Assembly: GCF_902506425.1 (NCBI RefSeq)
Contig: NZ_LR732537.1
Span: 1 to 64,000, forward strand
Source: Novosphingobium sp. 9U
Lineage (GTDB): Bacteria; Pseudomonadota; Alphaproteobacteria; Sphingomonadales; Sphingomonadaceae
Length of the DNA stretch: 64,000 nt
Direction of reading: 5' to 3'
A program made the translations under genes and the position numbers. Shown piece after piece: positions 13,415-24,774 of this stretch; within the stretch, counting starts at the first letter, position 1; each line of letters begins with the position of its first letter. The notes below the pieces were generated by a model that was not told where the DNA came from, ran no database searches, and saw only the letters and a list, made by a program, of their open reading frames with translations.

Positions 13415-13440
13415 GGAACATCGCGTGCCTTGGATCAGTT
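13415..13440 (+). promoter_or_regulatory. EcfG-type (general stress sigma) promoter of katE
   Basis: GGGAAC, then 18 bp, then GTT. This fits the alphaproteobacterial EcfG/RpoE2 consensus (GGAAC, 16-19 bp, (CG)TT). Transcription would start near 13447, about 55 nt before the katE ATG. Catalases are common members of the general stress regulon. Confidence 0.6.
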
Positions 13441-13502
13441 GCTTGCGAGAATGCGCCCCCAACCGCCGTTGGCGGCGGCGCTTCTCAGCGAGGACCGCGA
13501 CC

Positions 13503-15668
<2,166 letters not shown>

Positions 15669-15677
15669 GAGTGATAT

Positions 15678-15803
15678 GAGATCCTCCCCTGTAAGGGGAG
15701 GGGGGCCGCCGTCGAAGGCGGTGGTGGAGGGATGTCACCGCCAGCGTGGACACCCCTCTGTCAGTCCTGTGGACTGCCACCTCCCCTTGCAGGGGAGGAT
15801 CTC
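15678..15803. repeat. Palindromic repeat element, family A (copy 2)
   Basis: A 126-bp inverted repeat bounded by GAGATCCTCCCC and GGGGAGGATCTC, with end hairpins and an internal dyad (TGTCACCGCC...GGACACCCCT), matching the design of 3880-4018. It lies between katE and gltX, 10 bp past the katE stop, so it may double as a katE terminator. Confidence 0.8.
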
Positions 15804-15815
15804 GGCACGGCCAAA

Positions 15816-15844
15816 TTGACCTGACTTGTGAGCACGCCTAATCC
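15816..15844 (+). promoter_or_regulatory. Housekeeping promoter of gltX
   Basis: TTGACC, 17 bp, TAATCC. The -10 box ends 6 bp before the gltX ATG, so the start point would be at or beside the A of the ATG, implying a leaderless mRNA. No Shine-Dalgarno is present between the box and the ATG. Confidence 0.55.
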
Positions 15845-15850
15845 GCGCGC

Positions 15851-17182
15851 ATGACCGTCGTCACCCGCTTCGCCCCATCGCCCACCGGCCACCTCCACGT
15901 CGGCAACGTGCGCGCGGCGCTGCACAACTTCCTGCTCGCCAAGCACCACGGCGGCCGCTTCTTGCTGCGCATCGACGACACCGACGCCGAGCGCAGCCGC
16001 GAGGAATACGTCGAGGCGATCCGGGCCGATCTCGCCTGGCTCGGCATCGTGCCGGAAGCCGAGGAACGCCAGTCCCAGCGGTTCGAGATCTACGAGGAGG
16101 CTTTCGCCCGCCTCGCCGATGCCGGTCGTGTCTACCCCTGCTGGGAGACGCCGCAGGAGCTGGACCTCAAGCGCAAGGTCCTGCTTGGGCGCGGGCTGCC
16201 GCCGGTCTACGATCGCGCCGCGCTGCAGATCCCGGAGATCGAGCGCATGCGCCGCATCGCCGACGGTGACATGCCGCACTGGCGCTTCCTGCTGGACCGC
16301 GATGCAGCGATCACCTGGGATGACGGGATCCGCGGACCCCAGAAGTTCGATCCTGCGCAGATGTCGGACCCCGTCGTGCGCCGCGCGGATCGCTCGTGGC
16401 TCTACATGCTGCCATCGGTGATCGATGACGTCGCCATGGGCGTGACCGACGTGCTGCGCGGCGAGGACCACGTCTCCAACACCGCGTCACAGGTGCAGAT
16501 GTTCGAAGCGCTCGGTGCCCCGCTCCCCCGCTTCGCGCACGAGGCGCTGCTGACCGGAGCCGAAGGCAAGCTGTCGAAGCGGCTGGGATCGCTGGGCATC
16601 GCGCACTTCCGCGAGATCGGCATCGAGCCGGCGGCGCTTGTGGCGCTGCTTGCGCGGCTGGGCACGAGCGATTCGATCGACCCGGCGCTCGATGTCGAGG
16701 CGCTCGCGGCATCGTTCGACCTATCGCGCTTCGGCCGCGCACCCGCGCGGTTCGACGAGGCGGAGCTGGAGCGGGTGAACGCCGCGGTAGTCCACGCGCT
16801 GCCGTTCGAAGCCGTTGCCGCCCGCCTGCCCGAGGGCATGGATGCGAGCGCCTGGGAGGTGGTGCGGCCCAACCTTTCGCACGTGCACGAGGCGGCGGAT
16901 TGGTGGCAGGTGGTGACCGGGCCGATTGCGTCACCGGAGGTCTCGGACGAGGACCGCGCCTATCTTTCGCAAGCGGCGCAGGCGTTGGAAGAGAACTGGG
17001 GCGAGGATCCCTGGCATGCGCTCACCGGCGCGCTGAAGGCGAGTACGGGGCGCAAGGGCAAGGCGCTTTTCCTGCCGTTGCGGCAGGCCTTGACGGGCAT
17101 GGACCACGGGCCGGACATGGGGGCGCTGCTGCCGCTGATCGGGCGCGATCGGGCTTTGGAGCGGTTGCGTTCGGGCGCTTGA
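15851..17182 (+). CDS. gltX: Glutamyl-tRNA synthetase (class Ic)
   Basis: A 443-residue class I aminoacyl-tRNA synthetase. The HIGH-type motif reads TGHLHVGN (about 12-19) and the KMSKS-type motif EGKLSKRLG (about 237-245). It charges tRNA with glutamate in the cytoplasm. It is slightly shorter than the usual 465-480. Alphaproteobacteria often carry two gltX copies, one of them forming Glu-tRNA(Gln) for GatCAB, and this shorter HLHVG form may be that second type; sequence alone does not settle it. The ATG follows a -10 box directly and lacks a Shine-Dalgarno. Confidence 0.93.
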   Translation: MTVVTRFAPSPTGHLHVGNVRAALHNFLLAKHHGGRFLLRIDDTDAERSREEYVEAIRADLAWLGIVPEAEERQSQRFEIYEEAFARLADAGRVYPCWETPQELDLKRKVLLGRGLPPVYDRAALQIPEIERMRRIADGDMPHWRFLLDRDAAITWDDGIRGPQKFDPAQMSDPVVRRADRSWLYMLPSVIDDVAMGVTDVLRGEDHVSNTASQVQMFEALGAPLPRFAHEALLTGAEGKLSKRLGSLGIAHFREIGIEPAALVALLARLGTSDSIDPALDVEALAASFDLSRFGRAPARFDEAELERVNAAVVHALPFEAVAARLPEGMDASAWEVVRPNLSHVHEAADWWQVVTGPIASPEVSDEDRAYLSQAAQALEENWGEDPWHALTGALKASTGRKGKALFLPLRQALTGMDHGPDMGALLPLIGRDRALERLRSGA

Positions 17183-17199
17183 GCCAACCTATCCCCCGC

Positions 17200-17748
17200 T
17201 CAGACCGAAACCTCCTGCCACTCTCCCGGCATCAGTCCGTCGAGCGCCCAGTTCCCAATGCGCACCCGCACCAAGCGCAGCGTGGGATGGCCCACCGCAG
17301 CGGTCATGCGCCTCACCTGACGATTGCGTCCCTCGCGAATGGTCAGCGCGAGCCAGCAGTCCGGCACCGACTTGCGGAACCGCACCGGCGGATCGCGCGG
17401 CCAGAGTTCGGGGCTGGCGATCCGCTCCGCTTCGGCCGGGCGAGTCAGGCCATCGTTCAGTGTGACACCGCGGCGTAGCGCGGATAGCGCGGTATCATCA
17501 GGCTCGCCTTCGACTTGCACCCAGTAGGTCTTGGCCAGCTTGTACTTCGGGTCTGCGATGCGGGCCTGCAGTCGCCCGTCGTCCGTCAGCAGCAGCAGCC
17601 CCTCGCTGTCCCGGTCGAGGCGCCCGGCGGGGTAGACGCCGGGCAGGTCGATGTAGTCCGACAGCGTCGCGCGGCCACCATCGGTGCCGCGGTCGGTGAA
17701 TTGGCTGAGCACGCCGTATGGCTTGTTGAACAGGATCAGGCGGGACAT
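17200..17748 (-). CDS. rRNA large-subunit pseudouridine synthase (RluE-like)
   Basis: A 182-residue RsuA/RluB/E/F-family enzyme that isomerises a uridine in rRNA. The catalytic aspartate lies in [15 protein letters not shown] (about 44-58), and [23 protein letters not shown] near the C-terminus is the RNA-binding signature. It lacks an N-terminal S4 domain, as RluE does, so 23S U2457 is the likely target. The start [12 protein letters not shown] is chosen because AGGAAAAGGG precedes it; a longer in-frame form would add seven residues. It converges with gltX, with only 17 bp between stops. Confidence 0.88.
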   Translation of the reverse strand: MSRLILFNKPYGVLSQFTDRGTDGGRATLSDYIDLPGVYPAGRLDRDSEGLLLLTDDGRLQARIADPKYKLAKTYWVQVEGEPDDTALSALRRGVTLNDGLTRPAEAERIASPELWPRDPPVRFRKSVPDCWLALTIREGRNRQVRRMTAAVGHPTLRLVRVRIGNWALDGLMPGEWQEVSV

Positions 17749-17772
17749 TGCCCTTTTCCTAAGCCCCACCCG

Positions 17773-17845
17773 CCGTTCGTGTCGAGCGAAGTCGAGACAC
17801 GCTGGTACTGTGCTTCCGTGTTTCGACTTCGCTCAAAACGAACGG
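17773..17845. repeat. Inverted repeat, family B (copy 1)
   Basis: Two 29-bp arms (17773-17801 and 17817-17845) with three mismatches around a 15-bp loop; the unit begins CCGTTCGTGTCGAG. A perfect copy lies at 38721-38793. It sits between the pseudouridine synthase gene and the 3-hydroxybutyrate dehydrogenase gene. Confidence 0.85.
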
Positions 17846-17859
17846 AGGGGGAGGGGGCG

Positions 17860-18642
17860 TTACTCCATGAACCACCCGTGGCTCGCCACCAGCGACTGGC
17901 CGTTCAGCGCATTGGTCTCGAACCCTGCGAAGAACAGCGCGACTTCGGCGATGTCCTCGACAGTGGTGAATTCGCCGTCCACGGTCTGGCCCAGCATGAC
18001 CTTCTTGACCACCTCGTCCTCCGAGATGCCCAGTTCCTTGGCCTGCTCCGGGATCTGCTTGTCCACCAACGGCGTGCGCACGAAGCCGGGGCAGATCACG
18101 TTGGTGCGCACGCCCTTCTTGCCGCCTTCCTTGGCGATCACGCGCGCGAGGCCCAGCAGCCCGTGCTTGGCGGTGACGTAGGCGCTCTTGAGCGGGCTGG
18201 CCTCCTTGGAGTGGACCGAGCCCATGAACAGGATCGAGCCCGATCCCTTGGCATACATGTGCGGCAGCACCGCCTTGGAGGTGAGGAACGCGCCGTCCAA
18301 GTGGATCGCCAGCATCTTCTTCCAATCCGAGAACGCATAGTTCTCGACCGGGTTGACGATCTGGATGCCAGCGTTGCTGACCAGCACATCGACGCCGCCC
18401 CATGTCGAGGCCACCTGCGCAACGCCGGCATTCACCTGCTCCTCGCTGGTGACGTCCATGGCGATCGCCAGCGCATCGGTGCCGTACTTTGCCTTGATGT
18501 CGTCCGCGGCCTTCTGTGAGGCCTCCAGGTTCAAGTCGGCAATGGCGACCTTGCCGCCCTCGGACGCGAAGCGATGCGCGATAGCGTTGCCGATGCCGCT
18601 CGCCGCGCCGGTGACGATGCAGGCTTTATCGTGAAGCTTCAT
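17860..18642 (-). CDS. bdhA: 3-hydroxybutyrate dehydrogenase (SDR family)
   Basis: A 260-residue classical SDR that oxidises D-3-hydroxybutyrate to acetoacetate with NAD+, a step in polyhydroxybutyrate use. The nucleotide loop TGAASGIG is near residues 11-18, with NAG, SVHS and the catalytic YVTAKHG after it. [27 protein letters not shown] and a C-terminal SLVASHGWF resemble bacterial HBDH. The start at 18642 is favoured over 18648 because AGGAG is 7 nt away and the codon overlaps the upstream patatin stop (ATGA). It is coupled to the patatin gene. Confidence 0.9.
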   Translation of the reverse strand: MKLHDKACIVTGAASGIGNAIAHRFASEGGKVAIADLNLEASQKAADDIKAKYGTDALAIAMDVTSEEQVNAGVAQVASTWGGVDVLVSNAGIQIVNPVENYAFSDWKKMLAIHLDGAFLTSKAVLPHMYAKGSGSILFMGSVHSKEASPLKSAYVTAKHGLLGLARVIAKEGGKKGVRTNVICPGFVRTPLVDKQIPEQAKELGISEDEVVKKVMLGQTVDGEFTTVEDIAEVALFFAGFETNALNGQSLVASHGWFME

Positions 18643-19802
18643 GCGCATTCTCCTAGGTTAGCGCCGGCCGTACCGGTCTGGCGCGGGCGGTCGCCGGCAA
18701 GGTCGAAGGTGGTGATGGTGTCGTCGGCATGGCCGCGGTTTACCCAGTCGGGATGGGCGAGCGAGTAGGCTGCGTCCTCGTGCCCGTCGGCCCAGTGCTC
18801 CTCCACCGTCATGCGCGAGAACTCGTAGTCCTTGGACGCGCTCTCATAAGAAGCGCAGCGGTTAATGAGGTGCATGATTGCGACCGAGCCTTCGGGATCG
18901 TGGTTCAGCAGCAGCCGCAGGTCGGCATCGTCCCGCAGCTCTTGCGGCAAGCGCTTGGCGAGGCGCCGCGCTGCGGCGTGGAGCTTCTGCAGCTTCTTGG
19001 ATTGGTCGGTGTTGAGGCGCGTGCGGCTGGAAAAGCGGATGTCCTTTTCGCGCTGGGCGATGTCGGCCATTGTCCGCGGCACCACCCCGCGCGAGCTGAA
19101 CAGGTCGACCTGGAACACGGTCAGCTCGCAGGGCGGGCGGGCGTCGAGCACGTATTGCAGCGGGGTGTTGGAGACGAGGCCACCATCCCAGAACCACTCG
19201 TCGCCGATCTTTACCGGCGGGAACCCCGGCGGTAGTGCGCCAGACGCCATGACGTGCTCTGGCCCGATCGTCTGCTCCCGATTGTCGAAGTAGGCGAAGT
19301 TGCCGTCGAGCACGTTCACCGCGCCAACGCTGAAGCGGATCGGACCGCGGTTCAGCAGGTCGAAGTCGACAAGCTCCAGCAGGGTCGTCCGCAAGGGCGC
19401 GGTGTCGTAGTAGCTCAGCTGGCCCAGCTCGGCCGGCCACTCGGGCGGCAGCGGCACGAAGCGAGGCGTGAAGAAGCCGGGCGCGCCGAAGCTGGCAGCG
19501 TACATCGCCGAGGCCTCGTTGAAGGCGCGGCGGGCGAAGCCGTGCGGGCTGTCGAGACGAAACTGCAGCTCGCCGGAGATCCGGCGCCAGAAGGTGCGGA
19601 GGCGCTCGACGCGTCGCTCGGGGGGATTGCCGGCAATGATCGCGGCATTGATGGCGCCAATCGAGATGCCGGCGATCCAATCGGGCTGGAGTTCGGTGCC
19701 GGCGAGCGCTTCGTAGACTCCGGCCTGGTAGGCGCCCAACGCGCCGCCCCCTTGCAGCACGAGCGCGGTCTGGGGCGGGTGCTGGTCATGGGCGTGAGGC
19801 AT
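18639..19802 (-). CDS. Patatin-like phospholipase
   Basis: A 387-residue patatin-fold acyl hydrolase. The oxyanion hole is [11 protein letters not shown] (about 17-27), the nucleophile Ser lies in GISIGA (GxSxG, about 45-50) and the dyad Asp in [10 protein letters not shown] (about 206). The C-terminal 150 residues resemble the extra domain (DUF3734) of patatins that sit beside 3-hydroxybutyrate dehydrogenase genes. The ATGA overlap with bdhA suggests a role in polyester or lipid turnover feeding 3-hydroxybutyrate. No signal peptide is seen. Confidence 0.9.
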   Translation of the reverse strand: MPHAHDQHPPQTALVLQGGGALGAYQAGVYEALAGTELQPDWIAGISIGAINAAIIAGNPPERRVERLRTFWRRISGELQFRLDSPHGFARRAFNEASAMYAASFGAPGFFTPRFVPLPPEWPAELGQLSYYDTAPLRTTLLELVDFDLLNRGPIRFSVGAVNVLDGNFAYFDNREQTIGPEHVMASGALPPGFPPVKIGDEWFWDGGLVSNTPLQYVLDARPPCELTVFQVDLFSSRGVVPRTMADIAQREKDIRFSSRTRLNTDQSKKLQKLHAAARRLAKRLPQELRDDADLRLLLNHDPEGSVAIMHLINRCASYESASKDYEFSRMTVEEHWADGHEDAAYSLAHPDWVNRGHADDTITTFDLAGDRPRQTGTAGANLGECA

Positions 19803-19905
19803 GCGGAGGGGAGTGCTCCGGAAATGGTGCGGCGCAGCATAGATGGCGTACTGGGGGTGGAGTGCAAGGGGCTAAACCTAGAAGCCCGTTAGTCGCCCGC
19901 GCGAA

Positions 19906-22656
19906 CTAAGCCGCCACGGCCACGCCGGCGGCCTCGCTCGCCGCCTCCAGCAATCGCGTTTCCAGCGTTTTGATGCGCGCTGCCGACTCCAGCTTTTCGC
20001 CAAGGAGGTCGGTCACGTAAAAGGTATCCGCCGCGCGCTCACCATACGTCGCAATGTGCGCCGAATGCACCATCAGCCGCGCATCGAACAAGGTATAGGC
20101 CAGGCGGTTGAGCAGCGCGGGCCGGTCGCGCGCGTTGACTTCGACTACGGTGAACCGGTTCGAGGCCTTGTTGTCCACCAGCACGCGCGGGCGCACCTCG
20201 AAGGCGTCGGCACGGGGCCGCGCATCGGGTCGCGCGTGCAGCTGGGGGAGCAATTGAACGCGATTGGCCAAGGCATTCTCGATAGAGGTTCGCAGCCGCT
20301 CCAGCTGCCCCTCCTCGCGGAACGGTCGCCCAATCGGATCCTGCACCAGGAAGTTGTCGACCGCGCGTCCGGTGCGCGTGGTGTGGATGCGCGCGTCGAT
20401 GATGTTGCCGCCGGCCAGGTGGATGCCGCCGGCAATGCGATAGAACAGGCCGGGGTGGTCGGCGGCGATCACGGTCACCAAGGTAGCGCCGCGCGCCGGA
20501 TAGAACTCGGTCTGGATCGAGAGCGGTTCCTCGCCGGAGGCCTGGTACTGCGCGAGGTTCTTGGCGATCACATCGTCGGCCTCGGCGATCCAGTAGGCAT
20601 CGCCGAAGTGCTTGCCGATCGCCTCGATCAGCTCGCTCTCGGCGCCTAGCCTCGCGTCGACCGCGGCGCGCTTGGCGGCGATGCGCTTCTCGCGGCCGTA
20701 TTCGGCATGGCCCAGGCGCAGGCGTTCCTCGGCAGCCCCGTAGAGGTCGCCGATCAGCTGGCGCTTCCAGCTGTTCCAGGTGCCAGGCCCAACCGCGCGA
20801 ATGTCGACGACGGTCAGCAGCATGAGCTGGCGCAGGCGATCGAGCGACTGCACCAGCGCCACGAAGTCGGCGATGGTCTTGCCGTCGGACAAGTCGCGCT
20901 TGAACGCGGTGGCGCTCATGATCAGGTGCTGGCGCACCAACCAGGCGACCAGCTCGGTTTCCTCCTCGTCGAGGCCGAAGCGCGGGCACAGCCGACAAGC
21001 GATCTCGGCGCCGAGTACGGAGTGGTCGCCGCCGCGCCCCTTGGCGATGTCATGCAGCAGCACCGCGACATAGAGCGCGCGCCGGCTGCGGACCTTGCCG
21101 ATGATCTCATGCGCAAGCGGATGATCGTCCTTCAGCTCGCCGCGCTCGAAGCGGGCGAGCAGGCCGATGGCGCGGATGGTGTGCTCGTCCACCGTGTAGT
21201 GGTGGTACATGTCGAACTGCATCTGCGCATTGACGCGGCCGAACTCGGTAACGAAGCGGCCGAACACGCCGGCCTCGTTGAACGCACGAAGCGCCTTCTC
21301 CGGATCGCGGCGGCTGGTCAGCAGCTCCAGGAACAGCGCGTTGGCGCGCGGGTCGCGGCGCAGATCGTCGCGGATGAAGACGATGTCGTGTCCGATCTGG
21401 CGCAGCGTTTCCGGATGGATTTCCAGGCCCTCCCGGTCGGCTATGACGAAGATCTCGAGGAGCCGCAGCGGGTCCTCGGCAAACCAGCTGTCGGACGGCG
21501 CGCGCAGGCGGCCGCCGAAGACTTTGTAGCCCTTCACCGTGCGGGTCCGCGCGCGGAAGTTGGCGAGCAGGCCGCGAGCCGGCCGCTGCGCGAACTGCTC
21601 GTCCAGCTGCGCCAGGAACACGCCGGTCAAGTTGCCGACCACTTTGGCCTGCAGGAAGAAGTACTGCATGAACCGCTCGACGGCGCTCTTGCCGGGGCGG
21701 TCGGCGTAGTTCATCCGCGCCGCCACCTCGCGCTGGAGGTCGAAGGTCAGGCGATCTTCGGCGCGCTTGGTGATGGCGTGCAAGTGGCAGCGCACCGCCC
21801 AGAAGAAGTTCTCGGCGCGTCGGAAGGCACGGTATTCCTTCTGGCTCAGCAGCCCGACGTCGACCAGCTCGGCAGTGGAACGCACCTTGTGGATGTACTT
21901 GCCGATCCAGTAGAGCGTGTGGAGGTCGCGCAAGGAGCCCTTGCCCTCCTTAACATTGGGCTCGACCACATAGCGGCTGTCGCCCATGCGCTTGTGCCGC
22001 GCCTCGCGCTCGGCCAGCTTCTCGGTCACGAACTGGCGCTCGGTGCCGCCGACCACGTCCTTCCAGAAGCGTTGGCGTGCCTCCTCGAACAAGTCCTGGT
22101 CGCCCCAGACGTAGCGGGCTTCCAACATGGCGGTGCGGATCGTCAGGTCCGATTTGCACATGCGCACCATCTCGTCGATCGAGCGGCTGGACTGGCCGAT
22201 CTTGAGGCCGAGATCCCACAGGAAATAGAGCATCGCCTCGATCACCTGCTCGCACCAGGCTGTCGAGCGGATCGGGGTGAGGAAGGCGATATCGACGTCC
22301 GAGTGCGGCGCCATCTCGCCGCGGCCATAGCCGCCGACGGCTGCGATCGTGAGCCGCTCACCCTTGGAGCGGTTGCCGGCCGGGTAGACGTGGGTGGTGA
22401 CGTGATCGTGAATCACACGCAGGATCTGGTCGACCAGGAAGGCCTGCGCCTCGGCGACTTCGTGGCCGGCGCTCGGCTTCTCGACTAGGCGGCGCGCGAT
22501 CTCCTCGCGGCCTTGAGCCAGAGCATCGCGCAGGATCGGCACGATCTCCTTGCGGGCCTTGGCCGCCCCGAGCTCCTCCACCAGCGTGGCTATGCGGGTG
22601 GTGAGACCGCGGCGGTCGATCACCGCGCGTGGCGAGGGGATGCGGATCACGTGCAT
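19906..22656 (-). CDS. glnD: Bifunctional [protein-PII] uridylyltransferase/uridylyl-removing enzyme
   Basis: A 916-residue nitrogen sensor that uridylylates PII when glutamine is low and removes UMP when it is high. The nucleotidyltransferase motif GGYGRGE...SDVD is at about 108-122, the HD hydrolase motif LLHDIAKGRGGDHS at about 530, and two C-terminal ACT domains (about 700-900) bind glutamine. The length fits the family (880-950). It is monocistronic and divergent from lgt; a 12-bp hairpin lies between them. Confidence 0.95.
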   Translation of the reverse strand: MHVIRIPSPRAVIDRRGLTTRIATLVEELGAAKARKEIVPILRDALAQGREEIARRLVEKPSAGHEVAEAQAFLVDQILRVIHDHVTTHVYPAGNRSKGERLTIAAVGGYGRGEMAPHSDVDIAFLTPIRSTAWCEQVIEAMLYFLWDLGLKIGQSSRSIDEMVRMCKSDLTIRTAMLEARYVWGDQDLFEEARQRFWKDVVGGTERQFVTEKLAEREARHKRMGDSRYVVEPNVKEGKGSLRDLHTLYWIGKYIHKVRSTAELVDVGLLSQKEYRAFRRAENFFWAVRCHLHAITKRAEDRLTFDLQREVAARMNYADRPGKSAVERFMQYFFLQAKVVGNLTGVFLAQLDEQFAQRPARGLLANFRARTRTVKGYKVFGGRLRAPSDSWFAEDPLRLLEIFVIADREGLEIHPETLRQIGHDIVFIRDDLRRDPRANALFLELLTSRRDPEKALRAFNEAGVFGRFVTEFGRVNAQMQFDMYHHYTVDEHTIRAIGLLARFERGELKDDHPLAHEIIGKVRSRRALYVAVLLHDIAKGRGGDHSVLGAEIACRLCPRFGLDEEETELVAWLVRQHLIMSATAFKRDLSDGKTIADFVALVQSLDRLRQLMLLTVVDIRAVGPGTWNSWKRQLIGDLYGAAEERLRLGHAEYGREKRIAAKRAAVDARLGAESELIEAIGKHFGDAYWIAEADDVIAKNLAQYQASGEEPLSIQTEFYPARGATLVTVIAADHPGLFYRIAGGIHLAGGNIIDARIHTTRTGRAVDNFLVQDPIGRPFREEGQLERLRTSIENALANRVQLLPQLHARPDARPRADAFEVRPRVLVDNKASNRFTVVEVNARDRPALLNRLAYTLFDARLMVHSAHIATYGERAADTFYVTDLLGEKLESAARIKTLETRLLEAASEAAGVAVAA

Positions 22657-22701
22657 GGGATGTATCTAGGCGGTGCTGCGACCAAGTGGAAGGCGCAAGG
22701 C

Positions 22702-22728
22702 AGATCCTCCGCTTCCAGCGGAGGATCT
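22702..22728. repeat. Perfect 12-bp hairpin between glnD and lgt
   Basis: AGATCCTCCGCT, loop TCC, AGCGGAGGATCT. The arms resemble the AGATCCTCC ends of the family A elements, so this may be a remnant or minimal form. It lies in the divergent promoter region, where it could affect transcription of either gene. Confidence 0.7.
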
Positions 22729-22816
22729 TGGTGGCAGCCAAAACCCGCCTTTCTTCCGGCACCGCGCTATGCCAGAAGGCGCGCCGGTGCCGCCAAGGGT
22801 GCCGCGCCTATCGAAA

Positions 22817-23713
22817 GTGACCGCCCGCTTGCTGATCCTGTCCGCCGCCGCCGCTACGGCCCATGAGCCGATCTACTGGGTCAACTTGGGGCTTAAGAAC
22901 GGCATCGACCTGGGTTTTTTCACGCTTCGGTTCTACTCGCTGGCGTACCTGGCGGGCATCGTGCTGGGCTACTGGCACCTGGGCCGCATGATCAAGGCGC
23001 CAGGCGCACCGATGGCGCAGCGCCATGCCGACGACCTGTTCTTCTACTGCACGCTGGGCATCATCCTGGGCGGGCGCCTGGGCTATGCGACGTTCTACAC
23101 CGGCGGCGACACCGGCATCCCCAGCTTGTGGCTGCATCCGGGCGAACTGCTGTCGCTGTGGCACGGCGGCATGAGCTTCCACGGCGGGCTGATCGGCGTC
23201 ATTCTGGCGATCGCCTGGGTCTCGTGGCGCGGGCAGCTGAACTTCATCCGCGTGGCCGACTACATCGCCGTCTGCGTACCTTTCGGCATGATGTTCGGGC
23301 GCCTCGCCAACTTCGTCAATGGCGAGCTGTGGGGCCGCGTTGCCGGACCCGATGTGCCTTGGGCCATGGTCTTCCCCGATGCCGGTCCGCTGCCGCGGCA
23401 CCCCAGCCAGCTCTACGAGGCGGCGCTGGAAGGCGCGCTGCTGATCGTGGTCATGCTGCTGCTGTTCTGGAAGACGCGCGCGCGCTACCGTCCAGGCCTG
23501 ATGGTCGGCGTGTTTGCGACCGGCATCGCGCTGGCCCGCTTCAGCGTCGAGTTCTTCCGTGAGCCCGATGCCCAGCTGCAGAGCTTCGCCATGCGCACCG
23601 GCCTGTCGATGGGCCAGTGGCTGACGATCCCGCTGATGATCCTGGGCCTGGCGATGGTGGCGCGCGCCCTGGTCAAGCCGGCGCTCGGCAGAGGACGCCC
23701 GGTCATCACATGA
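22817..23713 (+). CDS. lgt: Prolipoprotein diacylglyceryl transferase
   Basis: A 298-residue inner-membrane enzyme that transfers diacylglycerol from phosphatidylglycerol to the lipobox cysteine of prolipoproteins. It has several membrane segments and the family signatures HGGMSFHGGLIG (about 116-127), GRLANFVNGELWGR (about 160-173) and RHPSQLYEA. The start is uncertain: a GTG at 22817 gives the usual length and N-terminus, while an in-frame ATG at 22769 would add 16 residues; neither has a strong Shine-Dalgarno. Its stop overlaps the next start (ATGA). Confidence 0.92.
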   Translation: MTARLLILSAAAATAHEPIYWVNLGLKNGIDLGFFTLRFYSLAYLAGIVLGYWHLGRMIKAPGAPMAQRHADDLFFYCTLGIILGGRLGYATFYTGGDTGIPSLWLHPGELLSLWHGGMSFHGGLIGVILAIAWVSWRGQLNFIRVADYIAVCVPFGMMFGRLANFVNGELWGRVAGPDVPWAMVFPDAGPLPRHPSQLYEAALEGALLIVVMLLLFWKTRARYRPGLMVGVFATGIALARFSVEFFREPDAQLQSFAMRTGLSMGQWLTIPLMILGLAMVARALVKPALGRGRPVIT

Positions 23714-24774
23714 GCCGCCTCGCCGATGATGCGGGCGAGCCGCTGACGGCGATCTTCCAGCGCCTGATCGCCAACACCGGCCCGATCAGCGTCCAGTACT
23801 TCATGGGCGAGTCCAACGCCCGCTACTACGCCTCGCGCGATCCGCTGGGTGATGCGGGCGACTTCATCACCGCGCCAGAGATCAGCCAGATGTTCGGAGA
23901 GCTGGTCGGCCTGTGGCTGGCCGACATCTGGCTGCGTGCCGGCAGTCCCGAGCCCGTGCACTACGTCGAGTTGGGCCCGGGCCGCGGCACCCTGGCGCGC
24001 GACGCCCTGCGATCGGCGGCCAAGTTCGGGCTGGTACCGCAAGTTCAGTTCGTCGAAGGTTCTGCAGCGCTCAAGGCGCTGCAGGTGGAGGCGGTGCCGC
24101 AGGCGGTATGGCACGCCGACCTCTCGACCCTGCCCACCAGCGGGCCCATCCTGCTGGTCGCCAACGAGTTCTTGGACGCGCTGCCGATCCGCCAGCTGGT
24201 CAAGGCGACCGGAGGCTGGCGCGAGCGAATGGTGGCGGTGCACGAAGGCGCATTCGTCGGCCTCGCTGGAGAGCGCCCGATGGATGTCGCGGTTCCGGAA
24301 ACTCTGCGTGAGGCCGAGTCGGGCACCTTGATCGAGACATGTCCTGGCGCCGCCGCCGCCGTCTACGAAGTGGCCGGCCGACTGGTCGAGCAGGGCGGCG
24401 CCGCGCTGTTCATCGACTATGGCCATGACGCGGTGCGCACCGGATCGACGCTGCAGGCCTTGCGCGCGCACCGGAAGGTCGACGCCTTTGCGCACCCAGG
24501 CGAGGCGGACCTCACCGCCCACGTCGACTTCGCCACGCTCGCCAACGTGGCTCTATCCCGCGGCTGCCGCTGGCTCGGCACGGTGCAGCAGGGCGATTGG
24601 CTGCGCGCGCTGGGGATCGAGGCACGCGCCCAGAGCCTCGCGCAGTTCGCGCCCGAGCACGCCGATGCTATAGCGGCCGCTAGGGACCGGTTGATTGGGG
24701 AAGACGAGATGGGGGCGCTGTTCAAGGTGATGGGGCTGGCTTCGCCCGCCTGGCCCGATGGAGCGGGCTTCTGA
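23710..24774 (+). CDS. SAM-dependent methyltransferase, MidA/NDUFAF7-like
   Basis: A 354-residue class I methyltransferase of the DUF185/MidA family. FITAPEISQMFGELVGLW and the SAM motif ELGPGRGTL (about 82-90) are characteristic, as is ANEFLDALP. The eukaryotic relative NDUFAF7 methylates an arginine in complex I; the bacterial role is not settled. It overlaps lgt by ATGA and the next gene by TGATG, so the three form a coupled operon. No signal or membrane segment is seen. Confidence 0.9.
   Translation: MSRLADDAGEPLTAIFQRLIANTGPISVQYFMGESNARYYASRDPLGDAGDFITAPEISQMFGELVGLWLADIWLRAGSPEPVHYVELGPGRGTLARDALRSAAKFGLVPQVQFVEGSAALKALQVEAVPQAVWHADLSTLPTSGPILLVANEFLDALPIRQLVKATGGWRERMVAVHEGAFVGLAGERPMDVAVPETLREAESGTLIETCPGAAAAVYEVAGRLVEQGGAALFIDYGHDAVRTGSTLQALRAHRKVDAFAHPGEADLTAHVDFATLANVALSRGCRWLGTVQQGDWLRALGIEARAQSLAQFAPEHADAIAAARDRLIGEDEMGALFKVMGLASPAWPDGAGF

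Noticed and set aside
20707..22488. A 593-codon plus-strand open frame opposite glnD
   Set aside because: The composition (repeated Ala/Arg/Gln/Val) is that of an antisense shadow, and glnD on the other strand is a full-length recognised family member.
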